Below, piece by piece: positions 18,801-24,706 of a stretch of 64,000 nt of DNA. The notes beneath the pieces were generated by a model. The model did not search any database. It was not told where the DNA came from and saw nothing but the letters and a program-made list of their open reading frames with translations. The stretch's first letter is position 1; the number at the start of each line of letters is the position of its first letter. Both the position numbers and the translations under genes were made by a program. Source of the DNA: Spyradosoma sp004558035 (GTDB lineage: Bacteria > Verrucomicrobiota > Verrucomicrobiia > Opitutales > UBA953); NCBI RefSeq assembly GCF_050314555.1, contig NZ_JBNPNH010000005.1:69341-133340 (forward strand), in the 5' to 3' direction.

Positions 18801-19425
18801 TCAGAGTTCCGCAGATAGCCCCTCCATAGTTTCCTTGAGATTGGTCCCCGATTATCTTGTTGCTAGAAAATGAGAATTTAGAATTTTCTGAAACTTTAAC
18901 TTCTTTCGCGTAGATCGCTCCTGCTTTTTGATCTCCGGAAGAATAGGGGTTGCCTGCAGTTGTAGTGTTTTTTGTAAACTTCCCGTTTCCTCCCAATGTT
19001 ATCGTTCCTGAAACACTGCGAATAGCTCCTCCTCCTACTTGAGGATTTCCGCTTAATGCGGAGGTGATTGCACCTCCGGTAAAATTGATTTTATCGCAAA
19101 TCAGCGTTAGGTCTGAGGTTGACTCAATTATTCTTTGATTAGTACTCCCTATTATTAATCTTTCCGTTGAGCCGTCGTTTGATAGTATATTCAGGAGTGT
19201 TGTTAACGTAAATTTGAGCTGTGTCGCGACCTTGGTGTTGGCGTAGAGGTCGACCTCATAACCGATTTTCCCGTTGATATAATTAAAAACCTCTTTGAGG
19301 TCGGCTCCTGCAGCGACTTGATTTTTTGTTGCGTCGTAGACGATGACATTGTTTTCGGCGAACGCGTTTCCGCAGGGCAATGCGGCGGCGGCGACGAGAG
19401 AGAGGAAAGAAAGTTTGTTTTTCAT
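15811..19425 (-). CDS. Pmp-like GGAI/FxxN repeat surface protein with PEP-CTERM anchor
   Basis: 1204 residues. A signal peptide (KLSFLSLVAAAALPCGNAFA) is followed by about 25-30 irregular repeats, each with GGAI or GGAV and FSxN/FxxN, for example 'TVEFSENE..SSGGAIYS' and 'FSGNTARTYGGAIYGG'. These predict a parallel beta-helix like the passenger of chlamydial polymorphic membrane proteins. There is no autotransporter barrel; instead the C-terminus is a PEP-CTERM signal (PEPSHFGVFAGLAALALAG then RRRRKKA), so sorting by an exosortase is expected. The N-terminal half (about 17,250-19,425) is clearly AT-richer than the C-terminal third and the flanks, and no CGGGAACG repeat occurs between 16,843 and 20,683. 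Thirty-one bases separate it from the upstream TIR-like gene on the same strand. Probably an adhesin or surface-layer component; function inferred. Confidence 0.85.
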   Translation of the reverse strand: MKNKLSFLSLVAAAALPCGNAFAENNVIVYDATKNQVAAGADLKEVFNYINGKIGYEVDLYANTKVATQLKFTLTTLLNILSNDGSTERLIIGSTNQRIIESTSDLTLICDKINFTGGAITSALSGNPQVGGGAIRSVSGTITLGGNGKFTKNTTTAGNPYSSGDQKAGAIYAKEVKVSENSKFSFSSNKIIGDQSQGNYGGAICGTLTVGKNATIDFSSNLIESLAREKAQGGAVYGDVSIASGANGKFSQNSIGKLSESATSVIQSAYGGAISGNLTLENDATVTFSKNRAYGGNAYGGAVSGNVSVGSSSKAYFQGNSLGGRPPGTTTNTFYYFKGGSIFGNLTVEENGNVEFSQNSISASSYGAATTHVYGGAICGNVTIKSGAKGIFSSNSVTSEASIVSALGGAIKGHFTVESGANVTFSENSAIAENVYKPQNVQGGAICHGTVTIKSGSTVKFSKNYVSVSSSTSGDSSTAQSRGGAIFGNANFSGNVEFSENETRATQAIPVSSGGAIYSPNFIHFNLEKATDNILFSKNSSRNGGAIYSEGILDFSGSGGTVKFESNIAATRGGAIYHTGASTTDPTLYIKAGAILNFTGNRAETSQGGAIYSEAAMSFAAGSKTTFTDNFAAKDGGAIRTTQTLTFLKDGSETHSFSNNATNASGGAIATMNTLTVEERNTVKFSGNTARTYGGAIYGGNSSTALSFYSTGYAEFSKNRAASGGAIYSVGRINLLGDFTFSQNQSNELGGAVYSGSSVTFGALSNGTFSGNTITATTELDTRGGAVNAASVTFKGKTTFENNTITAVGSKSINSGGGAVYASGAVTFGDTANVKFEGNTISSAATQSFGGGAIFANTLKLAGTVEFTNNSVKNTTLSTLFSSGGAIFSFSGMEIASGTTATFSGNSAAYGGAINAYKGYLTFTEGASVTFRGNSAARGGAIYADAGTFTLAGDVKFLDNTASAQAGAIQIGEATLECTGDTTRVVFSGNRVGSDSKGWKNNDILLVKATSAMAIRDAGTYDFGGGILATAGGSLSIDEANVTFRATSATAIGGTTTVSGGATVSMEAGATFTTKALTVRSSGKLVFGTQGAESASIVVADAANISLDATACLELAASSAYAHSARYDLIEWTSGDGSALAAGLTRDNFSVMMNGLACDDAMWIFGVDANSIYVELIPEPSHFGVFAGLAALALAGTRRRRKKA

Positions 19426-19456
19426 GGCTGTCGAAACGAAGAAAAGGGTTGCGGGT

Positions 19457-20065
19457 TCAGGCGGCGGAATCGCCGTATTTCTTCTGTAGCGCGTCCTTGA
19501 CGGCCTGTTTCAACGCGGCGGCGAAGCCGTATCTGTCCTCGAGCACGTGTGTCACGCTTTCCCCGTCGAATTGCAGGTCGTAGAGAGTCAGGCAGAGCCC
19601 GCTCAGATCCGAAGGAAGCTTGGGCTTCAGGGCGTTCGGGCAGAACAGAAACGGTTTTTGGTCTCTGCCGATCGCGATGCCGATTTCGAAAAGCACGTTC
19701 AGGTTGAAACCCGTGTAGCTTTCGTCGGAGAAAGAAAAAGATTTTTGAGCTTTTTTCCCTTTGGGAGGGAGCTCGAGCAGGGGGTTCGCGGCCGCTACGT
19801 CGAAGACCAGCACGTCCGCTTCCTTGAAGCAGCGCTTGAAGCCGTCCAAAAGCGGTTCCGCTTGCGAAGCGCGCATGCGATGAATCTCGACCGCGACGGG
19901 TTTTTTATCGACGAATTTGGGCGCGCTTTTTTCGAGGAGCGTTCTGAGCGAGTTCCAGAAAACGTCGTTGCGGACGGTTTTGTTCTTGTGCCAGCCGTAG
20001 CCGACGTAAATGTTGATCCGACGGATTTTTTCGTCGGCTTGGGGAGAGTTTTCTTCGGGAATCAT
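19457..20065 (-). CDS. TIR/nucleoside deoxyribosyltransferase-like protein, possible effector
   Basis: 202 residues. The central order is a strand 'INIYVGYG', a helix, 'ADVLVFDVAAANP' and 'NLNVLFEIGIAIGRDQKPFLFCP', then 'LPSDLSGLCLTLYD'. The pattern 'aDlvi.Dv...Np.N.lfEiGia.g..kp.il......lP.dl.g....y' is shared by nucleoside 2-deoxyribosyltransferase-like and TIR-like NAD-processing folds, with the Glu of FEIG at the catalytic position. A 20-residue insertion (PPKGKKAQKSFSFSDESYTG) interrupts it. The gene lies 30 bases after a ribbon-helix-helix gene on the same strand and 31 bases before the surface protein gene. A role as NAD- or nucleotide-acting toxin or defence effector with an RHH antitoxin is inferred, not shown. 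Confidence 0.5.
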   Translation of the reverse strand: MIPEENSPQADEKIRRINIYVGYGWHKNKTVRNDVFWNSLRTLLEKSAPKFVDKKPVAVEIHRMRASQAEPLLDGFKRCFKEADVLVFDVAAANPLLELPPKGKKAQKSFSFSDESYTGFNLNVLFEIGIAIGRDQKPFLFCPNALKPKLPSDLSGLCLTLYDLQFDGESVTHVLEDRYGFAAALKQAVKDALQKKYGDSAA

Positions 20066-20095
20066 AAGATTTTCGAGCAGGAACGGGGTGAAGGT

Positions 20096-20281
20096 TCAGG
20101 ATGCGTATTTCTGATCGGCGAAAGGTTTTTTGAGGAGCTTTTCGCGAAGGATGCGGCGGAGGAATTCTTCCGTGGACTCGCCGGCTTTTTGGGCGGCTTC
20201 GAGAACAAGCTCGTAGAGTTCGTCCGGCACGGAAACGCGGACGGATTTTTCTTCGAGGGGTTGTTCGTTAAGTGGAGTCAT
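20096..20281 (-). CDS. Ribbon-helix-helix (CopG/Arc-like) protein, possible antitoxin
   Basis: 61 residues from ATG at 20281; an in-frame TTG at 20311 would add ten residues but would place the start inside the repeated operator-like sequence. 'EKSVRVSVPDELYELVLEAAQKAGESTEEFLRRILREKL' has the RHH pattern: a short strand, a helix, a turn with Gly and a second amphipathic helix. RHH proteins bind DNA as dimers, contacting tandem sites with their strands; two 16-base direct repeats lie immediately upstream. It precedes the TIR-like gene by 30 bases, the usual antitoxin-toxin order. Confidence 0.65.
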   Translation of the reverse strand: MTPLNEQPLEEKSVRVSVPDELYELVLEAAQKAGESTEEFLRRILREKLLKKPFADQKYAS

Positions 20282-20328
20282 AACTTGTTTACGCAGTTGA
20301 TTTTTAGCCAACTTGTTTGCGCAGTCAA
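20282..20328 (-). promoter_or_regulatory. Promoter with two direct-repeat operators for the RHH/TIR-like operon
   Basis: AACTTGTTTRCGCAGT (as read on +) occurs at 20282-20297 and 20310-20325, 28 bases apart, differing at a single base. On the minus strand TTGACT (20328-20323) and TAAAAAT (20306-20300) are 16 bases apart and form a plausible sigma70-type promoter overlapped by the repeats; the second repeat abuts the ATG. This suggests autoregulation by the RHH protein. Confidence 0.6.
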
Positions 20329-20369
20329 GCCTTGAACGCGTGCCGCGCCGCCTTTCCGCTTGTTCGCGG

Positions 20370-20394
20370 GCAACTGATTATATAAGTTAGTTGC
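20370..20394 (+). promoter_or_regulatory. 25-base palindrome overlapping the promoter of the divergent RHH gene
   Basis: GCAACT at 20370-20375 and AGTTGC at 20389-20394 are inverted arms around TTATATAA, with most bases between also symmetrical. It touches the start codon region at 20396. TATATAA could be the -10 element, which would make the transcript nearly leaderless or favour the ATG at 20402. It shares the word AACT with the direct repeats on the other side. Confidence 0.55.
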
Positions 20395-20395
20395 G

Positions 20396-20644
20396 ATGCG
20401 AATGAAGATACTCGGGTGCAGATTGCCGCCGGAACTGTTCGCGCTTTTGGAAAAAGGCGCGAAGGAGCGGGGGTATCCGACGACGTCGTCGTTCGCGCGG
20501 GCGGTGCTGATCGAGAAGCTGGAGGCGCTCGGCTACGCGATTCGGCCCGAGTGGAAGGACATTTATTGGGGCGCGCGCACGGATCTGCCGAACCGCACGC
20601 GCGAGCGCGACAAGCGGAAGCCGGAAAGAGAACTTAAAGGTTAA
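20396..20644 (+). CDS. Second ribbon-helix-helix-like small protein, divergent
   Basis: 82 residues from ATG 20396 (ATG 20402 is an alternative). 'KILGCRLPPELFALLEKGAKERGYPTTSSFARAVLIEKLEALGY' has an RHH-like strand, helix, loop with Gly-Tyr-Pro-Thr-Thr and second helix. A basic C-terminal tail 'NRTRERDKRKPERELKG' follows. No toxin-like gene follows; the next gene is an rRNA methyltransferase 200 bases away. With the RHH gene on the other strand it makes a divergent pair of small DNA-binding proteins, with a palindrome in its own promoter. Confidence 0.6.
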   Translation: MRMKILGCRLPPELFALLEKGAKERGYPTTSSFARAVLIEKLEALGYAIRPEWKDIYWGARTDLPNRTRERDKRKPERELKG

Positions 20645-20844
20645 AGCTTAAAGAGGAGGGCTTTTCGGGGGCGGCGCGCGGGAACGCGTTCTTCGCGGAA
20701 AAACTTCTTTTAACTTCCTTTGACTTCGCGGTTTTCTTCGCGTTCTTTGCGTTGAAGAAAAAACATCGCTTGCGCGGCGCGCGGGAACGTCCGTTTCCGT
20801 TCCGCGCTTGCGCGGAGCTGCGCGGCGGGGCATGCTTTGCGGGC
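20645..20844. repeat. Spacer with periodic repeat element
   Basis: No convincing gene. 20706-20755, read on the minus strand, has CGCAAAGAA, CGCGAAGAA, CCGCGAAGT and CAAAGGAAG in a row, ending in AAGTTAAAAG. It is one of three similar elements (15633-15659, 50253-50283). One GCGGGAACG copy at about 20683 and another at about 20782 mark the right edge of the 3.8 kb stretch without this repeat. Confidence 0.6.
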
Positions 20845-22140
20845 ATGAACGAAAAGCCTTTTTCGCCGAGAAAAAATTTCCGCCCGGGCGCGCGCGCGCC
20901 TTACGGGAACGCCGCGCGGCCGCGCCGTGAGCACGCGCCCGCGAGAAGCCTCACGCCGCCGACCGAAATCGGAGAGCGGCGGGAACCGTGGGTGCAGCTG
21001 CGCTACTTCACGTCGTCGCCGAACGTGTTCCCGAACTTCGTCGGCGCGACCTCCGACGGGATCGAGCCCGGCGCGCAGGTCGCCGTGTACGACAGGGACG
21101 GCGCGCCGCTCGGCTACGGTTTCTACAACGCGGGCGCGAACATTCCGCTGCGCATCTTCGCGCGCACGCCCGACGCGCTCTCGGAAAACTATTTCGAAAA
21201 TCTCATCGAACGCGCCGTGCGGCTGCGCACGGAAACGCTGCGCCTGCCGGAGACGACGGACGCCTTCCGCGTCGTGCACGGCGACGCCGACGGGCTGAAC
21301 GGGCTCGTCGTGGACAAATACGGCGACGTGCTCAGCGTGGAAATCTTCTCGCTGCCGGTCTTTCAGCGCATCCGCGGCTGGCTGCCGATCTTTCACCGTC
21401 TGCTCGGCACGACGAAGGAGACGATCCAGCTCGTCAAGGGCTTCGGCTCGATGGAGAACGCGCGCGGCTGCGACGATTCGCACACGCCCGGGCTGCGCGA
21501 AGTGAAGATCCGCGAGAACGGGATGCGCTTCGCGGTCGATTTCGAGAACGGCCACAAGACGGGCTTTTTCTGCGACCAGCGCGACAACCGCAAGAAGCTC
21601 GCGCAGTTCTGCGCGGGCAAGCGCGTGCTCGACCTGTGCTGCTACACGGGCGGTTTTTCGATCGCGGCGAAGACGCTCGGCGGCGCGGCGGAAGTGACGG
21701 GCGTCGATCTCGACGAGAACGCGGTCGCGCAGGCGAAGCGCAACGCGAACCTCAACCAGGCGCGCGTGAATTTCGTGCACGCGGACACGTTCACGTACGC
21801 GCGCCAGATGCAGGCGAACGGCGAGAAGTTCGACGTCGTCGTGCTCGACCCGCCGAAGCTCATCAACGGCAAGGACGACTACGAGGACGGTTTCGCGAAG
21901 TATCACGACATGAACAAGGTCGTGCTCCCGCTCGTGAAGGAAGGCGGGCTGTTCGTGACGAACTCGTGCTCGGGGCTGCTGCGCGTCGAAGATTTCGAGG
22001 CGCTGGTGATCCGCGTCGCGCACCGGCTCGGGCGGCGGCTGCAGATTCTCGACCGCACGGGCCCGGGCATGGATCACCCCGTGATGTCGAACTACCCCGA
22101 AGGCCGCTACCTGAAGGCGCTCTGGGCGATCGTGTGGTGA
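20845..22140 (+). CDS. rlmI: RlmI-like 23S rRNA (cytosine-C5) methyltransferase
   Basis: 431 residues from ATG 20845; the frame is open further upstream but the extension (from 20752) runs through the repeat-derived spacer. After a basic, Pro-rich tail of about 45 residues comes a PUA domain ('PGAQVAVYDRDGAPLGYGFYN'), then the central segment ending in 'GHKTGFFCDQRDNR'. A Rossmann methyltransferase domain follows with motif I 'VLDLCCYTGGFSIAA', motif II 'VTGVDLDENAVAQAKRN', motif IV DPPK and the cysteine motif TNSCSG. This is the RlmI/YccW layout (m5C1962 in E. coli). The exact target in this organism is inferred. Confidence 0.85.
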   Translation: MNEKPFSPRKNFRPGARAPYGNAARPRREHAPARSLTPPTEIGERREPWVQLRYFTSSPNVFPNFVGATSDGIEPGAQVAVYDRDGAPLGYGFYNAGANIPLRIFARTPDALSENYFENLIERAVRLRTETLRLPETTDAFRVVHGDADGLNGLVVDKYGDVLSVEIFSLPVFQRIRGWLPIFHRLLGTTKETIQLVKGFGSMENARGCDDSHTPGLREVKIRENGMRFAVDFENGHKTGFFCDQRDNRKKLAQFCAGKRVLDLCCYTGGFSIAAKTLGGAAEVTGVDLDENAVAQAKRNANLNQARVNFVHADTFTYARQMQANGEKFDVVVLDPPKLINGKDDYEDGFAKYHDMNKVVLPLVKEGGLFVTNSCSGLLRVEDFEALVIRVAHRLGRRLQILDRTGPGMDHPVMSNYPEGRYLKALWAIVW

Positions 22141-22154
22141 AGAGGAGGAGAATT

Positions 22155-22708
22155 TTTTACCACGGAAACACACGGAAAAGCACGGAAATGGATTCCGGAA
22201 AAGCGCTGATTCACGAGAACGAAAGCTACGCGATTCGCGGAGCGGTGTTCGAGGTTTATAAAAATCTCGGGAACGGTTTTCTCGAAGCCGTTTACCAGGA
22301 GGCGCTCGAAATGGAGTTCGAGAAGCGCGGAATCCCGTTCGCCGCGCAGCCGGAAATCAAAATCTTCTATTGCGGCGTCGAGATGAAGCAGCGCTATCGT
22401 CCGGACTTCGTCTGCTTCGACCGGATCGTGGTCGAACTGAAGGCGGTCGAGGCGCTTGCGCAGGTTCATACGGCGCAGATGATCAACTACCTGCGCGCGA
22501 CGCGGCTCCCGCTCGGGCTGCTCGTCAATTTCGGAGCGTTCCCGCGAGCCGAAATCCGCCGTCTGCGCGTATGATTTTTACTACGGAAAAAGCACGGAAT
22601 TCTTCACGGAAGGGCTCGGAAATGAGATTCGGTTCTGAACGCGGCGGCGAAAATTTTTGTTCGGTTTCGGCGTGTTTCCGTGAGGGCTTCAGTGAGCTTC
22701 CGTGGTGA
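22155..22708 (+). repeat. GxxExxY gene bracketed by inverted CACGGAAA-type repeat arrays
   Basis: 22161-22190 is CACGGAAA three times with a 10-base period. Weaker copies follow the gene in the same orientation (22583-22620: TACGGAAA, CACGGAAT, CACGGAAG, CTCGGAAA). At the far end an inverted array (22672-22706) closes the unit. CACGGAAACAC at 22161-22171 has its exact complement GTGTTTCCGTG at 22672-22682, and ACCACGGAA at 22159-22167 pairs with TTCCGTGGT at 22698-22706. T-rich runs (TTTTTT) lie just outside each end. It looks like a discrete dispersed unit of about 550 bases. Confidence 0.65.
22188..22574 (+). CDS. GxxExxY family protein
   Basis: 128 residues from ATG 22188, which lies within the last repeat unit. 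The signature GNGFLEAVYQEALEMEF (GxxExxY) is at about 30-36, followed by 'FDRIVVELKAVEAL' and 'QMINYLRATRLPLGLLVNFG'. This is the complete GxxExxY family (TIGR04256), common in Planctomycetes, Verrucomicrobia and other phyla. The acidic-Lys pattern (E-x-K after a D-F-V strand) is reminiscent of PD-(D/E)XK nuclease folds. No function is established. The gene is embedded in the repeat arrays described for 22155-22708. Confidence 0.82.
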   Translation: MDSGKALIHENESYAIRGAVFEVYKNLGNGFLEAVYQEALEMEFEKRGIPFAAQPEIKIFYCGVEMKQRYRPDFVCFDRIVVELKAVEALAQVHTAQMINYLRATRLPLGLLVNFGAFPRAEIRRLRV

Positions 22709-22737
22709 GATTAACTTTTTTTTCATGCAAATTTTTT

Positions 22738-23241
22738 ATGGACGCGATTCTTCCTTTTAAGATTTCCGTGCTGATCTTCATTCGGGACGCCGAAGGAAAA
22801 TTTCTGATGATTCAGCGCAAAAAAGCCCCGAACAAGGGCTGCTGGAGCCCCGTCGGCGGCAAGCTCGAAATGGCGCTCGGCGAGTCGCCGTTCGAATGCG
22901 CGGTCCGCGAGGCGCGCGAGGAGACCGGCATCGAGCTGACGCCCGCCGACCTGCATCTCTTCGGCATGGTCTCCGAGCGCGGCTACGAAGGCAGCGGGCA
23001 TTGGCTGATGTTCCTTTTCGACGCGCGCAAGCCGCTCGAGGCGCTCCCGCCCGAAATCGACGAAGGCGGGTTCGCGTTCTTCACGCGCGAGGAGATCGAC
23101 GCCGCCGCGATTCCGCCGAGCGACCGCGTGCTCGTCTGGCCCGTGTTCGACGAACACGCCGCCGCGGGAACGTTTCTTGCCTACCGCGCGCAGTGCGGGA
23201 ACGGCGCGCCCGAGCGCGTGGACGAGGAAAAAATCGGCTGA
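22738..23241 (+). CDS. Nudix hydrolase
   Basis: 167 residues from ATG 22738. The Nudix helix ESPFECAVREAREETGIEL (about 46-64) has the catalytic REAREETG. The preceding loop is GGKLEMALGE, two residues longer than the usual G-x5-E spacing, a variant I believe is typical of one Nudix subfamily. It would hydrolyse nucleoside diphosphates linked to another moiety; the substrate is not predictable. It starts 30 bases after the GxxExxY element, and the T-rich end of that element may form part of its promoter. Confidence 0.88.
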   Translation: MDAILPFKISVLIFIRDAEGKFLMIQRKKAPNKGCWSPVGGKLEMALGESPFECAVREAREETGIELTPADLHLFGMVSERGYEGSGHWLMFLFDARKPLEALPPEIDEGGFAFFTREEIDAAAIPPSDRVLVWPVFDEHAAAGTFLAYRAQCGNGAPERVDEEKIG

Positions 23242-23256
23242 GAAAGGCGGCGCGTC

Positions 23257-23652
23257 ATGGGATTTTTCGGAAACGTTTTCGCGAGGCTCTTCGGGCGCGC
23301 GCCGAAGAAAGGCGTTCCCGCCGCGGAGGCGCCCGAGGCGCGGGAGCAGGCGGTTTACGGCGAGCTCGTTGCGGCGGGCGCGTGCGAATTCGTCGCGAAG
23401 ACGCCGCTCGGCGAAATCCGCGGCACCTGGCGCGGCGACGACGACGCGCCCGCGGGAACGCGCGTGAAGATCGTGCTGCCGTCGGAGATTTTCCGCATCG
23501 ACGACTGCCCGCCGGAGGAGAATTTCTTCCGCCTTTCGGACGCGGGAACGCTGCGCGTCGCCGCCGCGGCGGATTTTTCCGGCGATCCCGAAGACGCCTT
23601 CGTCTGGTTTTTCCCCGAAGACGCGCAGGGCTTCCCGGCGGAAGGCGAATGA
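23257..23652 (+). CDS. Hypothetical protein, 131 residues
   Basis: Not recognised. A short basic N-terminus with an amphipathic stretch (GFFGNVFARLFGRAPKK) precedes a strand-rich domain 'CEFVAKTPLGEIRGTWRGDDDAPAGTRVKIVLPSEIFRIDD', which could be a small beta-barrel (PilZ- or TOBE-like), and an acidic C-terminus. It starts 15 bases after the Nudix gene. Four repeat copies of the GCGGGAACG type fall in it or at its end. The intact frame and the GAAAGGCGGCG ribosome binding region favour a real gene. Confidence 0.6.
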   Translation: MGFFGNVFARLFGRAPKKGVPAAEAPEAREQAVYGELVAAGACEFVAKTPLGEIRGTWRGDDDAPAGTRVKIVLPSEIFRIDDCPPEENFFRLSDAGTLRVAAAADFSGDPEDAFVWFFPEDAQGFPAEGE

Positions 23653-23657
23653 CGCCG

Positions 23658-23700
23658 CCGCGTTCCCGCCGCGAGAAAATCGTTGCGGGAACGCGCGTTT
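23658..23700 (+). terminator. Inverted GCGGGAACG repeat pair, possible terminator
   Basis: GCGTTCCCGC (23660-23669) and GCGGGAACGC (23685-23694) pair perfectly over a 15-base loop, just after a stop codon. Only three T follow, so termination strength is uncertain. Confidence 0.5.
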
Positions 23701-23721
23701 GGCTGTTCCATCTTCCGCATT

Positions 23722-24507
23722 ATGTCCGAAGAAGAAAACAACTCGAACCGGCAGGTCATCAGCCTGCAGTCCATCAGCCGCCAGTTTCTGAGCGCGCTGC
23801 AGCGCCAGTACGATCTGCTCGCCTTCAATCTCGCGGCGTCGCAGCACGTCAGCGAAGAAAACTACAACACGTTCAGCACGATGACGCGCGTCATGCCCGT
23901 CGCGCCCATGCACATGCCTTTCGAGGGCATGAAGACGTACGTCCGCGGGCTCATTCTGCGCCAGACGCTGAACGACCTTCTCGGCATCGCCGCGGCGTGC
24001 ATGGACAGCTGCCATCTGCTCTGCACGCTCATCGCCAACAAGGAGGCGATGGACAAGGATCCGAAGGCGACCAACGAGCTCGTCGGGCGCAAGCAGCAGG
24101 CGTTCGTCAATTCCTCCGTGCCCGACAAGTTCGAGGCGTTCGAAAAGGAATTCGGCATCACCAATTCGCTTGAGGACGCGGTCGTCGCGCTCGGCATCGC
24201 GCTTGGCTCGCTGATGCGCCGCAACGGCGTCGTCACCGCGGAAGACGTGGACGACGACGGCGAGCTCGCGTTCGAGTTCAAGACCGTGCAGACGATCCAG
24301 CCGCTGAAGCCCGAGGACAAGCCGGAAGTGCGACTCGCGGACACGCGCCGCGCGTTCAAGGTCGGCGACACGATCGACCTCACGAACAGCGAGTTGCTCT
24401 CGCTCAACGTCACCGTCGCGGACTTCTTCCACAAGCTTTTCAGGGCGGTGGACGCGTTCGGCGAAAAGACGCTCGGGAAAGGAAGCGCGCCCCATGCGGA
24501 AAACTGA
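23722..24507 (+). CDS. Hypothetical mostly helical cytoplasmic protein
   Basis: 261 residues from ATG 23722. No signal peptide or membrane helix. The sequence is rich in long helices ('QSISRQFLSALQRQYDLLAFNLAAS', 'AACMDSCHLLCTLIANKEAM') with an acidic stretch (TAEDVDDDGELAFE) and a C-terminal helix 'NVTVADFFHKLFRAVDAFGEK'. I recognise no family. Its 3' end overlaps a small lipoprotein gene by 14 bases, so the two are probably coexpressed. Confidence 0.7.
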   Translation: MSEEENNSNRQVISLQSISRQFLSALQRQYDLLAFNLAASQHVSEENYNTFSTMTRVMPVAPMHMPFEGMKTYVRGLILRQTLNDLLGIAAACMDSCHLLCTLIANKEAMDKDPKATNELVGRKQQAFVNSSVPDKFEAFEKEFGITNSLEDAVVALGIALGSLMRRNGVVTAEDVDDDGELAFEFKTVQTIQPLKPEDKPEVRLADTRRAFKVGDTIDLTNSELLSLNVTVADFFHKLFRAVDAFGEKTLGKGSAPHAEN

Positions 24508-24649
24508 GAAAACCGCGCGTTCCCGCCGCGCGGCGTTCGCGCTGGCGGCGCTCGCGCTCTGCCTGCTCGCGGGCGCGTGCTCGTCGGGGCCGAAGGTCAT
24601 CCACCTCGGCGCGGGCGACGCTTCGCGCGTGACGATTCAGACTCCGTGA
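24494..24649 (+). CDS. Tiny lipoprotein of unknown function
   Basis: 51 residues, starting inside the previous gene. A basic N-terminus (MRKTEKTARSRR) and hydrophobic core AAFALAALALCLL lead to the lipobox LAGAC; the mature part of 24 residues is SSGPKVIHLGAGDASRVTIQTP. The signal and lipobox are good enough to call it coding despite its size. Function unknown. Confidence 0.55.
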   Translation: MRKTEKTARSRRAAFALAALALCLLAGACSSGPKVIHLGAGDASRVTIQTP

Positions 24650-24706
24650 GGAGTTTCGAGGCGCAGCGGAAATTTTTTTCGCGGCGTTCTCCCGTCGTTT
24701 TTTTCC

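Noticed and set aside
16000..19400. Autotransporter (type V secretion) reading of the Pmp-like protein
   Set aside because: No C-terminal beta-barrel; the protein ends in a PEP-CTERM motif with a membrane helix and Arg-rich tail.
20634..20846. Minus-strand frame of 70 residues beginning in rlmI and rich in Lys and Ala
   Set aside because: The 'NAKNAKKTAKSKEVK' part comes from the periodic repeat in the spacer; no conserved domain.
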